A stretch of 40,132 nucleotides of DNA from Lachnospiraceae bacterium (lineage in GTDB: Bacteria; Bacillota; Clostridia; Lachnospirales; Lachnospiraceae). How positions within the stretch are numbered: the stretch's first letter is position 1; every line of letters starts with the position of its first letter. The notes below the pieces were generated by a model. The model saw only the letters and a program-made list of their open reading frames with translations. It ran no database searches and had not been told where the DNA came from. Shown here piece after piece: positions 1 through 8,407 of this stretch. The translations under genes and the position numbers were made by a program. The stretch is from the NCBI GenBank assembly GCA_024403455.1, contig JAKSRR010000021.1, positions 1-40,132 of the forward strand. Reading direction: 5' to 3'.

Positions 1-362
1 ACTCAGAGCAGGGATATAACATTCTGATGAATGCAAAGTCCTTTGAAGTAGTTGCAGATGTTGTAAGGTCGCACCATGAAAGATATGACGGTAAAGGATA
101 TCCTGATGGCTTAAAGGGTGAAAACATCCCGCTTGGTGCAAGAATTATTGCAATTGCAGACTCTATAGATGCCATGATTTCAGACAGACCATATCGAAAA
201 GGAATGGACATAAATATTTGCAAAGAACAAATTGAGAAGAATATAGGTATTATGTATGATCCAATAATTGCTAAAAAGGTTATAGAACACTGGGATGAAG
301 TGTTAAGAAGCAGGGAAGATGAGAGTAATAATTGTATGAGTTTGTGCGAAGGAAAGCGTTAG
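1..362 (+). CDS. HD-GYP domain protein, C-terminal part (5' truncated by window)
   Basis: The frame is open from the left edge, so the start lies outside the window. The visible part has HD-GYP hallmarks: HHERYDGKGYPDGL, then ARIIAIADSIDAM and DRPYRKGM, with a terminal helix ending in IEHWDEVL. HD-GYP proteins are usually metal-dependent phosphodiesterases for cyclic di-GMP. The second metal-binding half and the GYP motif are here; the first HD pair and any sensor or receiver domain are not visible. No terminator hairpin with a U-run follows the stop. The family is clear; the substrate and full architecture are not. Confidence 0.9.
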   Translation, partial: SEQGYNILMNAKSFEVVADVVRSHHERYDGKGYPDGLKGENIPLGARIIAIADSIDAMISDRPYRKGMDINICKEQIEKNIGIMYDPIIAKKVIEHWDEVLRSREDESNNCMSLCEGKR

Positions 363-483
363 TAAATTATCACGATACCTTAAAATTGTTGCTGAGCAGA
401 TACGCTTATTTGCGAAGAAAAAAGCTATGTATTTAATAAATGATAACTTAGCTGTATGGGAAGGTCCCATGGAATGACTCTTG

Positions 484-512
484 TTGAACCTTGCCCCCAC
501 CACTGTTACAAT
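484..512 (+). promoter_or_regulatory. Promoter of the MalY-type gene
   Basis: TTGAAC (484-489), a 17-nt spacer and TACAAT (507-512) form a good sigma-A promoter, with a TG dinucleotide ahead of the -10. Transcription would begin near 519, so translation cannot start at the TTG at 481. This places the true start at 544. A small perfect inverted repeat (456-470) lies just upstream. Confidence 0.65.
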
Positions 513-543
513 AGTATCGAAGATTCCTGGAAGGAAAAAGAAC

Positions 544-1674
544 ATGACCTTTGATTTTGATAAAAAAGTCGACAGACTAAATACCCATAGTTATAAATGG
601 GATATGCTTGGAGAAGAGTATCTTCCTCTTTGGGTAGCAGATGCTGATTTTGAGGTTCCGCCAGCGGTTACCGAGAGACTGCAAAACAGAATTAACCATG
701 GTGTTTTTGGCTACTTTCTGACGGGGAATGAGATCTACGATGTCTTAAGAAACTGGTTCCGGGAAGAATATAATGTGAAGATTCCTGGCAAAAGCTGGAT
801 TAGGTTAGTTCCAGGGATTGTGCCTGCCCTAGCCGTAGCCAGCAATATTGGCGGTGGAAAATCCATGACCAATATTCCTAATTACTGCAATCTCCTGGAT
901 GCGCCGGTAAGCGCAGGGAATGTGATGATACAGGTCCCTCTGAAAAATGAAAATGAATATTATACCATTGACTTTGCAGCCTTAGAGGCAGCACTGACAG
1001 AGGATACGAAGGTGTTTTATCTCTGTAATCCTCACAACCCCGTGGGAAGAGTGTATTCTTTGGAAGAGTTACAGAAAGTAAGTGCTTTTGCAAAGAAGCA
1101 TAATCTTCTGGTGGTTTCTGATGAAGCCCACTGTGAGGTGGTATTTGAAGGAGAACACATTCCTTTCTTTACCGTGGATGAGTATGCCAGAGAACATTCG
1201 ATTACCCTGTATTCCAATGGAAAACTCTGTAATGTTCCAGATCTGATCTTGGCCTTTGCCATTATCCCTAATAAAGAAATTCGTGAGGAGTTTGAACGAT
1301 ATGCCTACGCTTTTGGTGAGGAACATGTGCTAAATATTGAAGCCGGCATTGCCACCTACGCAGAGTCCAATGAGTGGAAAAAACAGCTTTTGGCATATCT
1401 AAAGGCCAATAGAGATTATCTTGAAAGGGAATTAAAAACAAGATTTCCGAAGGCAAAAGTAGTGCATCTAGAAAGCACATATTTAGAATGGGTAGACTTC
1501 AGAGCTTACGGAGAGGACATAGATGCAAAATTCTTTAAAAAGTATGCCAAAGTATTTTTGACGGAGGGCACAGATTTTGGTGGTGAGGGATATGTAAGAA
1601 TTAACTTTGCTACCAGAAGAGCAATCATCACAGAGGCACTTGATCGAATGGAAAAAGCACTAAACAGTCGCTGA
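544..1674 (+). CDS. MalY/PatB-family PLP-dependent C-S lyase or aminotransferase
   Basis: A 376-residue fold-type I PLP enzyme, probably a cystathionine beta-lyase or cysteine desulfhydrase of the MalY/PatB group, which cleaves C-S bonds to give pyruvate, ammonia and a thiol. The N-terminus (FDFDKKVDRLNTHSYKWD) matches the family start. YLCNPHNPVGRVY (160-171) and SDEAHCEV (192-199, Asp193 facing the pyridine nitrogen) are typical. The Schiff-base lysine is probably Lys227 in YSNGKLCNVPDL, which is less canonical than the usual SxSKxFN. The ATG at 544 follows a GGAAGG site and fits the promoter at 484-512. It appears monocistronic, followed by a weak terminator. The exact substrate cannot be read from the sequence. 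Confidence 0.85.
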   Translation: MTFDFDKKVDRLNTHSYKWDMLGEEYLPLWVADADFEVPPAVTERLQNRINHGVFGYFLTGNEIYDVLRNWFREEYNVKIPGKSWIRLVPGIVPALAVASNIGGGKSMTNIPNYCNLLDAPVSAGNVMIQVPLKNENEYYTIDFAALEAALTEDTKVFYLCNPHNPVGRVYSLEELQKVSAFAKKHNLLVVSDEAHCEVVFEGEHIPFFTVDEYAREHSITLYSNGKLCNVPDLILAFAIIPNKEIREEFERYAYAFGEEHVLNIEAGIATYAESNEWKKQLLAYLKANRDYLERELKTRFPKAKVVHLESTYLEWVDFRAYGEDIDAKFFKKYAKVFLTEGTDFGGEGYVRINFATRRAIITEALDRMEKALNSR

Positions 1675-1698
1675 TATTAATTAAGAGAGGAATCCCTT

Positions 1699-1726
1699 GG
1701 CTTCCAGAATTTTGGGAGCCTTTATT
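1699..1726 (+). terminator. Probable rho-independent terminator after the MalY-type gene
   Basis: A 7-bp stem, GGCTTCC (1699-1705) with GGGAGCC (1714-1720) and one G-U pair, is followed by TTTATT. It is a short, moderate hairpin, so termination may be partial. Confidence 0.5.
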
Positions 1727-1751
1727 CAATCACTAGGTGTGAGGAAGTTTT

Positions 1752-2345
1752 ATGAAGCTGATATCTTATAACTCATCTGAAAGTGGCGGCATGAATGGAA
1801 GTTATTCATCCACATCGATTGCTTATACTGATGATGGTCGATGCGAGGTAAATACTGCCAACAGACCCTTTCATAGCCAGCCAATAAGGAGGGTGAGATA
1901 TTATGCAGAAGGTCTGCTGGAAAAGCTTAGTGAGGTCTGCGAGCGATACGATGTCATTCATTGGACGGATTTGCCACAGCAAAAAGTGACTATGTATGAT
2001 GCTCCCAGCGGAAGCGATTGCTTTGTGTTTGACAATGGAACAAAAATTGTTCTAGAGAGTGGCATGATATATACGCAGCAGATACGCGATATGTATGATG
2101 AATTGAAGCCACTTATAAAAGTGTCTGAAAACTATGGCGTTGATGTAATGGTTACAGAAGAGCCTGGGATCATGACTATGGGGATGATGTTTGGTCAGAC
2201 CAATCGGACTGTGGAAGTTAAATGTACCAGTGGCAAGGATGAGGATATGTCTACCTGGGCAAAGTTTTGTGACAGTTGTGGAGCCAATTTTACGGGAAAC
2301 CAAAAGTTCTGTGCGGAATGTGGTTCGCCACGAAAAAAAGGGTAA
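1752..2345 (+). CDS. Unassigned 197-residue protein with C-terminal zinc ribbon
   Basis: The start is supported by GAGGAAG seven bases upstream. I do not recognise the first ~165 residues, which look like a mixed alpha/beta soluble domain with no signal peptide or membrane segment. The C-terminus is a compact zinc ribbon, FCDSCG (172-177) and FCAECG (186-191), giving ligands Cys173, Cys176, Cys187 and Cys190. Such ribbons often finish cytosolic proteins of unknown role in clostridia. The next gene begins 49 bases later on the same strand with a strong ribosome binding site, so the two may be cotranscribed. No function is assigned. Confidence 0.75.
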   Translation: MKLISYNSSESGGMNGSYSSTSIAYTDDGRCEVNTANRPFHSQPIRRVRYYAEGLLEKLSEVCERYDVIHWTDLPQQKVTMYDAPSGSDCFVFDNGTKIVLESGMIYTQQIRDMYDELKPLIKVSENYGVDVMVTEEPGIMTMGMMFGQTNRTVEVKCTSGKDEDMSTWAKFCDSCGANFTGNQKFCAECGSPRKKG

Positions 2346-2394
2346 TTGCTTGCAGAAAAATGAAATTATATTTTTGATATGGAGGAGGTAACAT

Positions 2395-2814
2395 ATGGGA
2401 TTCGAGGGAATTTATAAGGCAGCTAGAGTAGTTAAGAATGTTGATGAGAAAGGTTTTGTATTTGTTGATATTGATACACTCATGGCGGAGACCACAGATG
2501 AAGGGGAAAAGCGGATGCTTATGCAGACTGTGCGAAGCATGCTAAGAGTTGATGTTGAGGGAAATATTCAGAATATCATGGAAATACCCGAAAATACTCC
2601 GGCTGAAGAAATTGAAAAGGCCAAGAGCAGAGGGATGAGTGTTACAGATGATGGAAAATACTTAATTACTAAAACAGAGCGTGGCAAGATAGAAGATGGA
2701 GAATTATATATGTATGATGAAACCACATTCTTGGCAGGCACGGAATGGGTCAAGATAAGCACGGATGTTGAAGACGAACTCAATTTAGTTAGCGTAATTT
2801 ACAGTAAAATTTAG
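2395..2814 (+). CDS. Unassigned 139-residue cytosolic protein
   Basis: GGAGGAGG sits just upstream of the ATG, one of the strongest ribosome binding sites in the window, so this is a real gene. The protein is acidic and soluble, without signal peptide, membrane helix or cysteine motif. Its alternating strands (FVFVDIDTLMAE, GKYLITKTERG, GELYMYDETTF) and the closing TEWVKIS segment suggest a small beta-rich fold, possibly lipocalin-like, but this is only an impression. It follows the zinc-ribbon gene with no terminator between them. No function is assigned. Confidence 0.7.
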   Translation: MGFEGIYKAARVVKNVDEKGFVFVDIDTLMAETTDEGEKRMLMQTVRSMLRVDVEGNIQNIMEIPENTPAEEIEKAKSRGMSVTDDGKYLITKTERGKIEDGELYMYDETTFLAGTEWVKISTDVEDELNLVSVIYSKI

Positions 2815-2907
2815 TTCAATTGTTAATGATTGTTTTAAGCCATTATTGGAATTAAGAAAACAGATTGGTCGGAGCCCTAGGGGAGAAGTAGAAAGGCGAT
2901 TAGTGGT

Positions 2908-3036
2908 ATGGGACAGATTGCAAATCAAAAAGCATTGGAATTAATTATTAAGATGAAAGAGCACGCCAAAGAGAAAAAAGTAGAAAAGAAAAAAGAAGAC
3001 GTAAAGAAACAGGAAAAAGAAAAAACGATAAAATAG
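2908..3036 (+). CDS. Small, highly charged 42-residue ORF
   Basis: ATG at 2908 opens a 42-codon frame ending eight bases before the next gene. The N-terminal third could be an amphipathic helix (MGQIANQKALELIIKMKEHA); the rest is almost only Lys and Glu, predicted as a free charged helix or coil. A GAAAGG element lies about 12 bases upstream, so the start is only modestly supported. It may be a genuine small protein in an operon with the dehydrogenase or a chance frame in A-rich sequence; its position directly before 3045 favours the former slightly. Confidence 0.35.
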   Translation: MGQIANQKALELIIKMKEHAKEKKVEKKKEDVKKQEKEKTIK

Positions 3037-3044
3037 GTGGGCCA

Positions 3045-3878
3045 ATGAGAGCAATTGTAACAGGAGCAAATTCAGGAATGGGACGAGCGACCGTAGCCGC
3101 ACTTGCAGATCAGGGCTATGAGGTTATTATGCTATGCAGAGATAGTAAGCGTGGCACAGAAGCCTATGAAGCGCTGAAAACAGCCAGTCAGGAGCGGAAT
3201 ATTCACTTGCGATTGTGCGATCTTGGAAATTATGCATCCATAAGAGCCTTTGCGGAAAAATATCAGGAAGAATTTAAAGAACTGGATTTGTTGGTAAATA
3301 ATGCTGGTTTCATATCTCTGGATCGTCAGGAGACGGATGAAGGGATGGAACGTCAGTTTGGGATCAATCATCTGGGACATTTTCTTCTAACGCATCTGCT
3401 ACTCCCCTGCATGAAAGATGGATCTCGCATTGTTGTTGTGGCCTCTGGTGCACATAAAACAGGAAAGATTCATTTTGCGGATATCAACTTGAAAAAGGGA
3501 TTTAACGTTTTTAAAGCCTATGGACAGAGTAAGCTTGCGAATGTTCTCTTTACAAGAGAGATGGCCAAACGCTTGGCTGAGAGAAATATTACTGTGAATT
3601 GCTGTCACCCTGGGGCAGTAGCAACGAATATGGGCGTAAGCCGTGATACTGGATTTGGCAAAACGATTACCAGGATGTTGAAGCCCTTCTTCCAGACCCC
3701 GGAAAAAGGTGCTAGGACGGCAATCTTTCTGGCAACGGATCCTTCCGTGAAGGAAATATCTGGAGAGTACTTTTATAAATGTAAAATTGCAAAGTCTAGC
3801 AAGCGATCAAAGGATATGACGCTTGCGAAGAGACTATATGACTTTAGCGTAGAACTGGTTCCTCTGGTGGTTGGATGA
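3045..3878 (+). CDS. Short-chain dehydrogenase/reductase, retinol-dehydrogenase-like subgroup
   Basis: A complete 277-residue classical SDR that would interconvert an alcohol and a carbonyl with NAD(P)H. It has the nucleotide-binding glycine motif TGANSGMG (6-13), NNAG (85-88), catalytic Ser134 and the YxxxK pair Tyr159/Lys163. CRDSKRG after the second strand, with basic residues, suggests NADP preference. The C-terminal ~35 residues (FYKCKIAKSSKRSKD...) extend beyond the usual fold, as in retinol-dehydrogenase-like members. There is no signal peptide. The substrate cannot be deduced, and the neighbours do not define a pathway. Confidence 0.88.
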   Translation: MRAIVTGANSGMGRATVAALADQGYEVIMLCRDSKRGTEAYEALKTASQERNIHLRLCDLGNYASIRAFAEKYQEEFKELDLLVNNAGFISLDRQETDEGMERQFGINHLGHFLLTHLLLPCMKDGSRIVVVASGAHKTGKIHFADINLKKGFNVFKAYGQSKLANVLFTREMAKRLAERNITVNCCHPGAVATNMGVSRDTGFGKTITRMLKPFFQTPEKGARTAIFLATDPSVKEISGEYFYKCKIAKSSKRSKDMTLAKRLYDFSVELVPLVVG

Positions 3879-3886
3879 CTTGGATT

Positions 3887-4145
3887 ATGGCGGAGAAATA
3901 TACAGAACTTTTTGACTTATGTGTACTCATTGCTTCGGGGTATGTGCCTGCCAGAGGGGAACTGGATAGAATGGCAGCGGAAGGACTGATTACCCTGGTA
4001 ATGCATGGAAAGAGAGATGAACTTTGGCTTTGAGATGGGACAGCGCTGTCTGATTAACCAGGTGCAGGCGAATCTGATGTATACAGATGGAACGCCTTAT
4101 GACGCCCGCTTCTCGGAGGGTATGACAGGATGGATTAAGCAGTAA
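3887..4145 (+). pseudogene. Probable degraded coding remnant
   Basis: Two short frames lie end to end without a full gene. The first, 3887-4033, encodes 48 residues including ELDRMAAEGLITLVMHGKRDEL. The second, 4017-4145, is in another frame and encodes 42 residues ending DGTPYDARFSEGMTGWIKQ. Both have protein-like composition and together look like the frame-shifted tail of one gene. The second stop overlaps the next start (TAATG). The ending is vaguely reminiscent of the effector domain of TipA-like MerR regulators, but I cannot confirm that. Non-coding spacer with chance frames is the alternative. Confidence 0.4.
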
Positions 4146-5104
4146 TGCGAAAAGTAGATAAAAATAAAGTGATGCAAAAATTCATTGTAGTGATTCTGTT
4201 AGCTACGATTTGCGATTTATTATGGGGAAGTGCTTTTCCCTGCATAAAATTGGGCTATCAAATTTTCGAAATTCCGGCGGGAGAGACTGCCACCCAGATT
4301 CTGTTTGCTGGTCTGCGGTTTACACTAGCTGGAATTTTGGTTATAGGCTTCATGAGCCTTGTAAAACGGCGTTTCCTTAGACCGAGAAGTGCAAGGACGG
4401 TAGGGCGTGTCTGTATATTAAGTAGTTTTCAAACCATTCTGCAGTATGTTTTGTTTTACATTGGCCTAGCCCATACCAATGGAGTAAAGGGCTCAATCAT
4501 TGAAGCCTCTAATGTATTTATTGCGATACTTGTAGCCAGTCTAATTTTCAAACAGGAAAAATTAACACTGCAGAAACTTATCGGCAGTCTGATTGGATTC
4601 GCTGGTGTCGTAATCATTAATTTAAATGGACTTACGTTTGATTTAAATATTGGAGATGCTTGCATCTTCTTTTCGACCTTTGCCTATGCTATGTCATCGG
4701 TTCTTTTGAAGCGATATGCAAAAGAGGAAGACACGGTTATGATGAGTGGATACCAGTTTTTGATTGGTGGATTATTCATGATGGCAGCAGGATTTCTGGC
4801 TGGCGGACGACTCACGGTTTTTACCTGGCAGGGATGTTTGCTTTTACTGTATCTGGCATTTATTTCTGCTATGGCCTACTCCTTATGGGCAACACTTCTT
4901 GCGTATAATCCAATCTCAAAGGTAGCCGTTATGGGATTTTTAAACCCTGTGTTTGGCGTCATTCTTTCCGCAATTATTCTGAAAGAAGGCGATATTCTAA
5001 ACTACAGAAGTATTATTGCGCTCGTGCTAGTGTGTATTGGTATATGCGTTGTATATTGGAAGAGAACGGCAGAGAAACATAGCGAAGAACCGAATAATAA
5101 ATAG
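4145..5104 (+). CDS. EamA/DMT-superfamily permease
   Basis: A 319-residue integral membrane protein with about ten hydrophobic helices in two repeated halves, the layout of drug/metabolite (EamA) transporters. The first helix carries the family-like DLLWGSAFPCIKLGY, and the second half opens with GDACIFFSTFAYAMSSVLLKRYA. These proteins typically export amino acids, metabolites or drugs by proton-coupled transport, but the substrate cannot be assigned. The ATG overlaps the stop of the upstream remnant and no good ribosome binding site is present, so ATG 4172 (MQKFIVV) is an alternative start. A strong terminator follows at 5157-5204. Confidence 0.85.
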   Translation: MRKVDKNKVMQKFIVVILLATICDLLWGSAFPCIKLGYQIFEIPAGETATQILFAGLRFTLAGILVIGFMSLVKRRFLRPRSARTVGRVCILSSFQTILQYVLFYIGLAHTNGVKGSIIEASNVFIAILVASLIFKQEKLTLQKLIGSLIGFAGVVIINLNGLTFDLNIGDACIFFSTFAYAMSSVLLKRYAKEEDTVMMSGYQFLIGGLFMMAAGFLAGGRLTVFTWQGCLLLLYLAFISAMAYSLWATLLAYNPISKVAVMGFLNPVFGVILSAIILKEGDILNYRSIIALVLVCIGICVVYWKRTAEKHSEEPNNK

Positions 5105-5156
5105 AATAATTATTAATTTGATTTAAGGATTATTTAATAATTTCCACTGTATTATA

Positions 5157-5204
5157 GAATCAGCGAAGGGCAGAAGGATGTGCCTGCGCTGGTTCTTATT
5201 TTTT
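5157..5204 (+). terminator. Rho-independent terminator (or attenuator) between DMT permease and ABC module
   Basis: A 9-bp outer stem (GAATCAGCG with CGCTGGTTC, one G-U) is separated by a small internal loop from a GGCA/TGCC inner stem, then TTATTTTTT. The longest frame of the next gene would start inside this hairpin at 5178, so that start is unlikely. The hairpin lies only 31 bases before the permease ATG, so a leader-attenuator role is also possible. Confidence 0.75.
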
Positions 5205-5234
5205 GAAAGCATCCCATGGATGCAGGAGGCAGAT

Positions 5235-7601
5235 ATGATATTTAGTATTTTGAAGAAAGATCTAAAGCGAAAGAAAACCATGAATATCATCTTGCTGTTA
5301 TTTGTGGTTTTGGCAACGATGTTTGTGGCAAGCAGTGTGAATAATATTGTGACCGTAATAAATGGTACAGATTATTATTTTGATCAGGCCGGAATTGGTG
5401 ATTACATTTTCATCACCATGGGTGAGAATGCGATTGGAGCAGCAGATAAGGTCCTGGAAAATGAGACTGCTGTGAAGGAATATCGCCTAGAGAATGTAGC
5501 ATTTGGCTCGCAGGATAATTTTACACTGGAAAATGGTGAGAAAGTAATATTAAAAAATGCAACGATTCTGCAGAGCCTAGCTGATGCAAAGCTGAATTTC
5601 TTCGATGACAATAATGAAGTAGTAAAGGAGGTTGCTCCGGGAAAGGCATATATTTCCAGAAAGACCATGGAAGATAATAACCTGAAGGTGGGGGATGTGA
5701 TTCACTTCAAACAGGGAGACGTGGAGCTGGCTTTAGAAGTAGCAGGTGGTGTGAAGGATGCACTACTAGGTTCTACCTTCATGGGCAACGCAAGATTTTT
5801 GCTGAGTGAAGAAGACTATGCAATTCTTACAGCAGATGAAATGATTTCAAAATACTACAGTGGTCAGATTGGCTATATTGATACTGACGATACTGCAAGT
5901 GTGCAGGAAGCGGTTTCGGAAATTCCTGGAATTGCCCTTAATGGGGATAGAGCATTAATCAGAATGTGCTATGTCATGGATATGGTTATCGCAGGGGTTC
6001 TCATTGTGCTGAGTATCTGTCTTATCATCGTAGCGTTTGTTGTGCTTAAATTCACCATCACTTTTACGCTTTCAGAAGAGTTTAGAGAGATCGGTGTTAT
6101 GAAAGCAATTGGAATAAAGAATAGAAAAATCAGAGGCATTTATCTTATTAAATACTTTGCTATAGCTTCCATCAGTGCAGTAATCGGATTTTTCTGTAGT
6201 ATTCCCTTTGGAAATATGCTCATGAAATCTATTAGTAAAAATATGGTGCTGGGGAATAATAATGGAATTCTACTAAATATTATCAGTTCCATTCTGGTGG
6301 TAGGTATCATTGTGTTATATGCATATCGTTGCACGGGCAAGTTAAAGAAGTATTCTCCACTAGATGCGATTCGTAGCGGGCAGACAGGAGAACGTTATAA
6401 GAAAAAGTCAAAACTCCGTATTGGGAAAAGTAAGCTTAGGACAACTTCTTTCATGGCATGGAATGACGTATTGAGTAGTCCCAAGCGCTATCTCACCATC
6501 ATCCTTGCTTTCATGATTTGCTCCTTGTTGGTGTTTATGATTGTAAATACCACCGAGACCATGAAGAGCGATAAGCTGGTATACACCTTTGGAAAAGAGT
6601 GTGACGCCTATTATGTTAATAACACAAAAGCGATGTCAGCAATGCGTGGAGAAGGGAAGGAATCTATAGAGGCTTGCCTAGATGAATTTACGACACAGTT
6701 AGCGGAACATGGAATGGAAGTAAAGGCTTCTGTAGATGTACAGATCAAATATCCGGCAGTATTTGATGGCAAGAATCATATGCTGACTTGCACCCAGGGA
6801 GTTCGAACAAAGACGACAGACTATAAATACTACGAAGGGGATGCACCAAGAAATGCACAGGAAATAGCGATTACGCAGCGAATTAGTGATATTACTGGTG
6901 CAAAGATTGGAGATACCATAAGTATTACCATTTCTGGAAAGACGGATGACTATCTGGTGGTTGGATATTTTGAAACCATGAATAATATTGGAGAACTTGT
7001 AAGATTACATGAAGATGTGAACATCGATATGAAGGATGCTGGTTCAATGATGGCTTTCGGTTTCGATTTTGTGGATCAGCCAGCCAATAGTGTAATCAAA
7101 GAACGCGTGGAGGAGATGAAGGATATTTTTGACACAGAAGAGGTATTTACGGCAAGTGAGTACAGTGCAGATTGTATCGGAGTGGTGGATACCATGGAAA
7201 GTGTGGGATATCTGCTTCTAGGAATCACAATCATCGTTGTGGTGCTGGTAACGATACTAATGGAACGTTCCTTCATATCGGATGAGAAGGGTGAAATTGC
7301 CATTCTGAAAGCGATTGGATTTAAAGATGCGAGTATTGTTACATGGCATATGAAGCGATTCGTTATTGTCAGTATCGCCGCTATTTTACTGGCAATAGCA
7401 TTATCGGTTCCGATGACTCATCTCTGCATTACACCGATTTTTAAAATGATGGGTATGAGACAAGTAAGTTATGTTATTCAACCGGTAAAAGTATTTCTTC
7501 TGTATCCAGGAGTTATCTTAGGGGTTATGCTGATTTCTTCCCTGCTAACTGCTTTATACACAAAGAAGATTAAGAGTTCTGATACTGCAAGCATTGAATA
7601 A
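5235..7601 (+). CDS. ABC transporter permease, FtsX/MacB type, two FtsX domains
   Basis: A 788-residue membrane protein with one N-terminal helix (about 17-33), a ~220-residue extracytoplasmic domain, three helices, a second helix plus ~240-residue outer domain, and three final helices. Each FtsX domain shows the coupling loop: REIGVMKAIGIKNRKI in the first half and GEIAILKAIGFKDASI in the second. This architecture belongs to the MacB/LolE/BceB-like group that moves peptides or lipids from the outer leaflet rather than importing solutes. The ATG at 5235 is preceded by AGGAGG at ideal distance; the upstream in-frame ATG lies in a terminator. It is translated with the ATPase and two-component genes downstream. 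Confidence 0.88.
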   Translation: MIFSILKKDLKRKKTMNIILLLFVVLATMFVASSVNNIVTVINGTDYYFDQAGIGDYIFITMGENAIGAADKVLENETAVKEYRLENVAFGSQDNFTLENGEKVILKNATILQSLADAKLNFFDDNNEVVKEVAPGKAYISRKTMEDNNLKVGDVIHFKQGDVELALEVAGGVKDALLGSTFMGNARFLLSEEDYAILTADEMISKYYSGQIGYIDTDDTASVQEAVSEIPGIALNGDRALIRMCYVMDMVIAGVLIVLSICLIIVAFVVLKFTITFTLSEEFREIGVMKAIGIKNRKIRGIYLIKYFAIASISAVIGFFCSIPFGNMLMKSISKNMVLGNNNGILLNIISSILVVGIIVLYAYRCTGKLKKYSPLDAIRSGQTGERYKKKSKLRIGKSKLRTTSFMAWNDVLSSPKRYLTIILAFMICSLLVFMIVNTTETMKSDKLVYTFGKECDAYYVNNTKAMSAMRGEGKESIEACLDEFTTQLAEHGMEVKASVDVQIKYPAVFDGKNHMLTCTQGVRTKTTDYKYYEGDAPRNAQEIAITQRISDITGAKIGDTISITISGKTDDYLVVGYFETMNNIGELVRLHEDVNIDMKDAGSMMAFGFDFVDQPANSVIKERVEEMKDIFDTEEVFTASEYSADCIGVVDTMESVGYLLLGITIIVVVLVTILMERSFISDEKGEIAILKAIGFKDASIVTWHMKRFVIVSIAAILLAIALSVPMTHLCITPIFKMMGMRQVSYVIQPVKVFLLYPGVILGVMLISSLLTALYTKKIKSSDTASIE

Positions 7602-7626
7602 ACAAGAGATAAAGGAGAATGAAATC

Positions 7627-8394
7627 ATGGGAAATATCATTGAAGTAAAGGATCTTTGCAAATCTTATGTTGTAGATAAAAGACAGAATAATATTTTGAA
7701 AAATGTAAATTTCAGCGTGGAAGAGGGAGAGATGGTTGCCATTATGGGTCCCTCTGGATCCGGAAAATCCACGTTGCTTTACAGCGTATCTGGAATGGAT
7801 CATGCGACTAGCGGAGAGGTAAAATTCCTAGGAAAAGATATTACTAAAATGGCAGCTGGTGAGTTATCCTCTCTTCGTTTGGATGAAATGGGATTTATCT
7901 TCCAACAGATGTATATGTTAAAGAATATGACAATTTGTGAGAATATTATTCTTCCGGCTTGCCAAAGCGATAAGAATACCGAGAAACGAGAAGATATTTT
8001 AAAACGTGGACAGGAACTTATGCGTAAACTTGGTATAATTGATATTGCAGATAATGATATCAATGAAGTATCTGGTGGACAGTTGCAAAGAGCCTGTATC
8101 TGCAGAAGCCTAATTAACAATCCGCAGATTATTTTTGCTGATGAGCCTACGGGTGCATTAAACCGCTCTTCTTCTGAGGAAGTCATGAAGGAATTGCAGA
8201 GGATTAATCAGGAGGGAACTACCATTATGATGGTAACCCACGATGCGAAGGTAGCAGCAAGATGCCAGCGTGTATTGTATATTGTGGATGGTAATATCAA
8301 AGGGGATATTAATCTTTCCAAAATGACCGATGAAAGCCAGATGCGTGACAGGGAAAGAACGGTAAACAACTGGCTGATGGAGCTTGGTTGGTAA
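7627..8394 (+). CDS. ABC transporter ATPase, LolD/MacB/BceA type
   Basis: A 255-residue ATPase partner of the upstream FtsX permease. It has Walker A GPSGSGKST (41-49), Q-loop FIFQQMYML, signature VSGGQLQRA (148-156), Walker B IIFADE (168-173) and switch histidine MVTHD. The sequence FADEPTGALN is characteristic of the LolD/MacB/BceA subfamily. ATG 7627 with AAGGAG fits the conserved N-terminus (IIEVKDLCKSY); an in-frame ATG at 7594 that overlaps the permease end lacks a good site. A ~35-residue C-terminal tail ending NNWLMELGW is rich in charged residues. It probably energises the permease at the inner face of the membrane. Confidence 0.92.
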   Translation: MGNIIEVKDLCKSYVVDKRQNNILKNVNFSVEEGEMVAIMGPSGSGKSTLLYSVSGMDHATSGEVKFLGKDITKMAAGELSSLRLDEMGFIFQQMYMLKNMTICENIILPACQSDKNTEKREDILKRGQELMRKLGIIDIADNDINEVSGGQLQRACICRSLINNPQIIFADEPTGALNRSSSEEVMKELQRINQEGTTIMMVTHDAKVAARCQRVLYIVDGNIKGDINLSKMTDESQMRDRERTVNNWLMELGW

Positions 8395-8407
8395 GAAAGG
8401 AAAAACC

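Noticed and set aside
456-470. Inverted repeat ATGGGA-AGG-TCCCAT
   Set aside because: Short, no U-run, and no conserved leader features; not enough to call an operator or terminator.
481-543. Longer N-terminus of the MalY-type protein from TTG 481
   Set aside because: The TTG precedes the promoter's -35, so it cannot be transcribed from it, and the family's N-terminus begins at 544.
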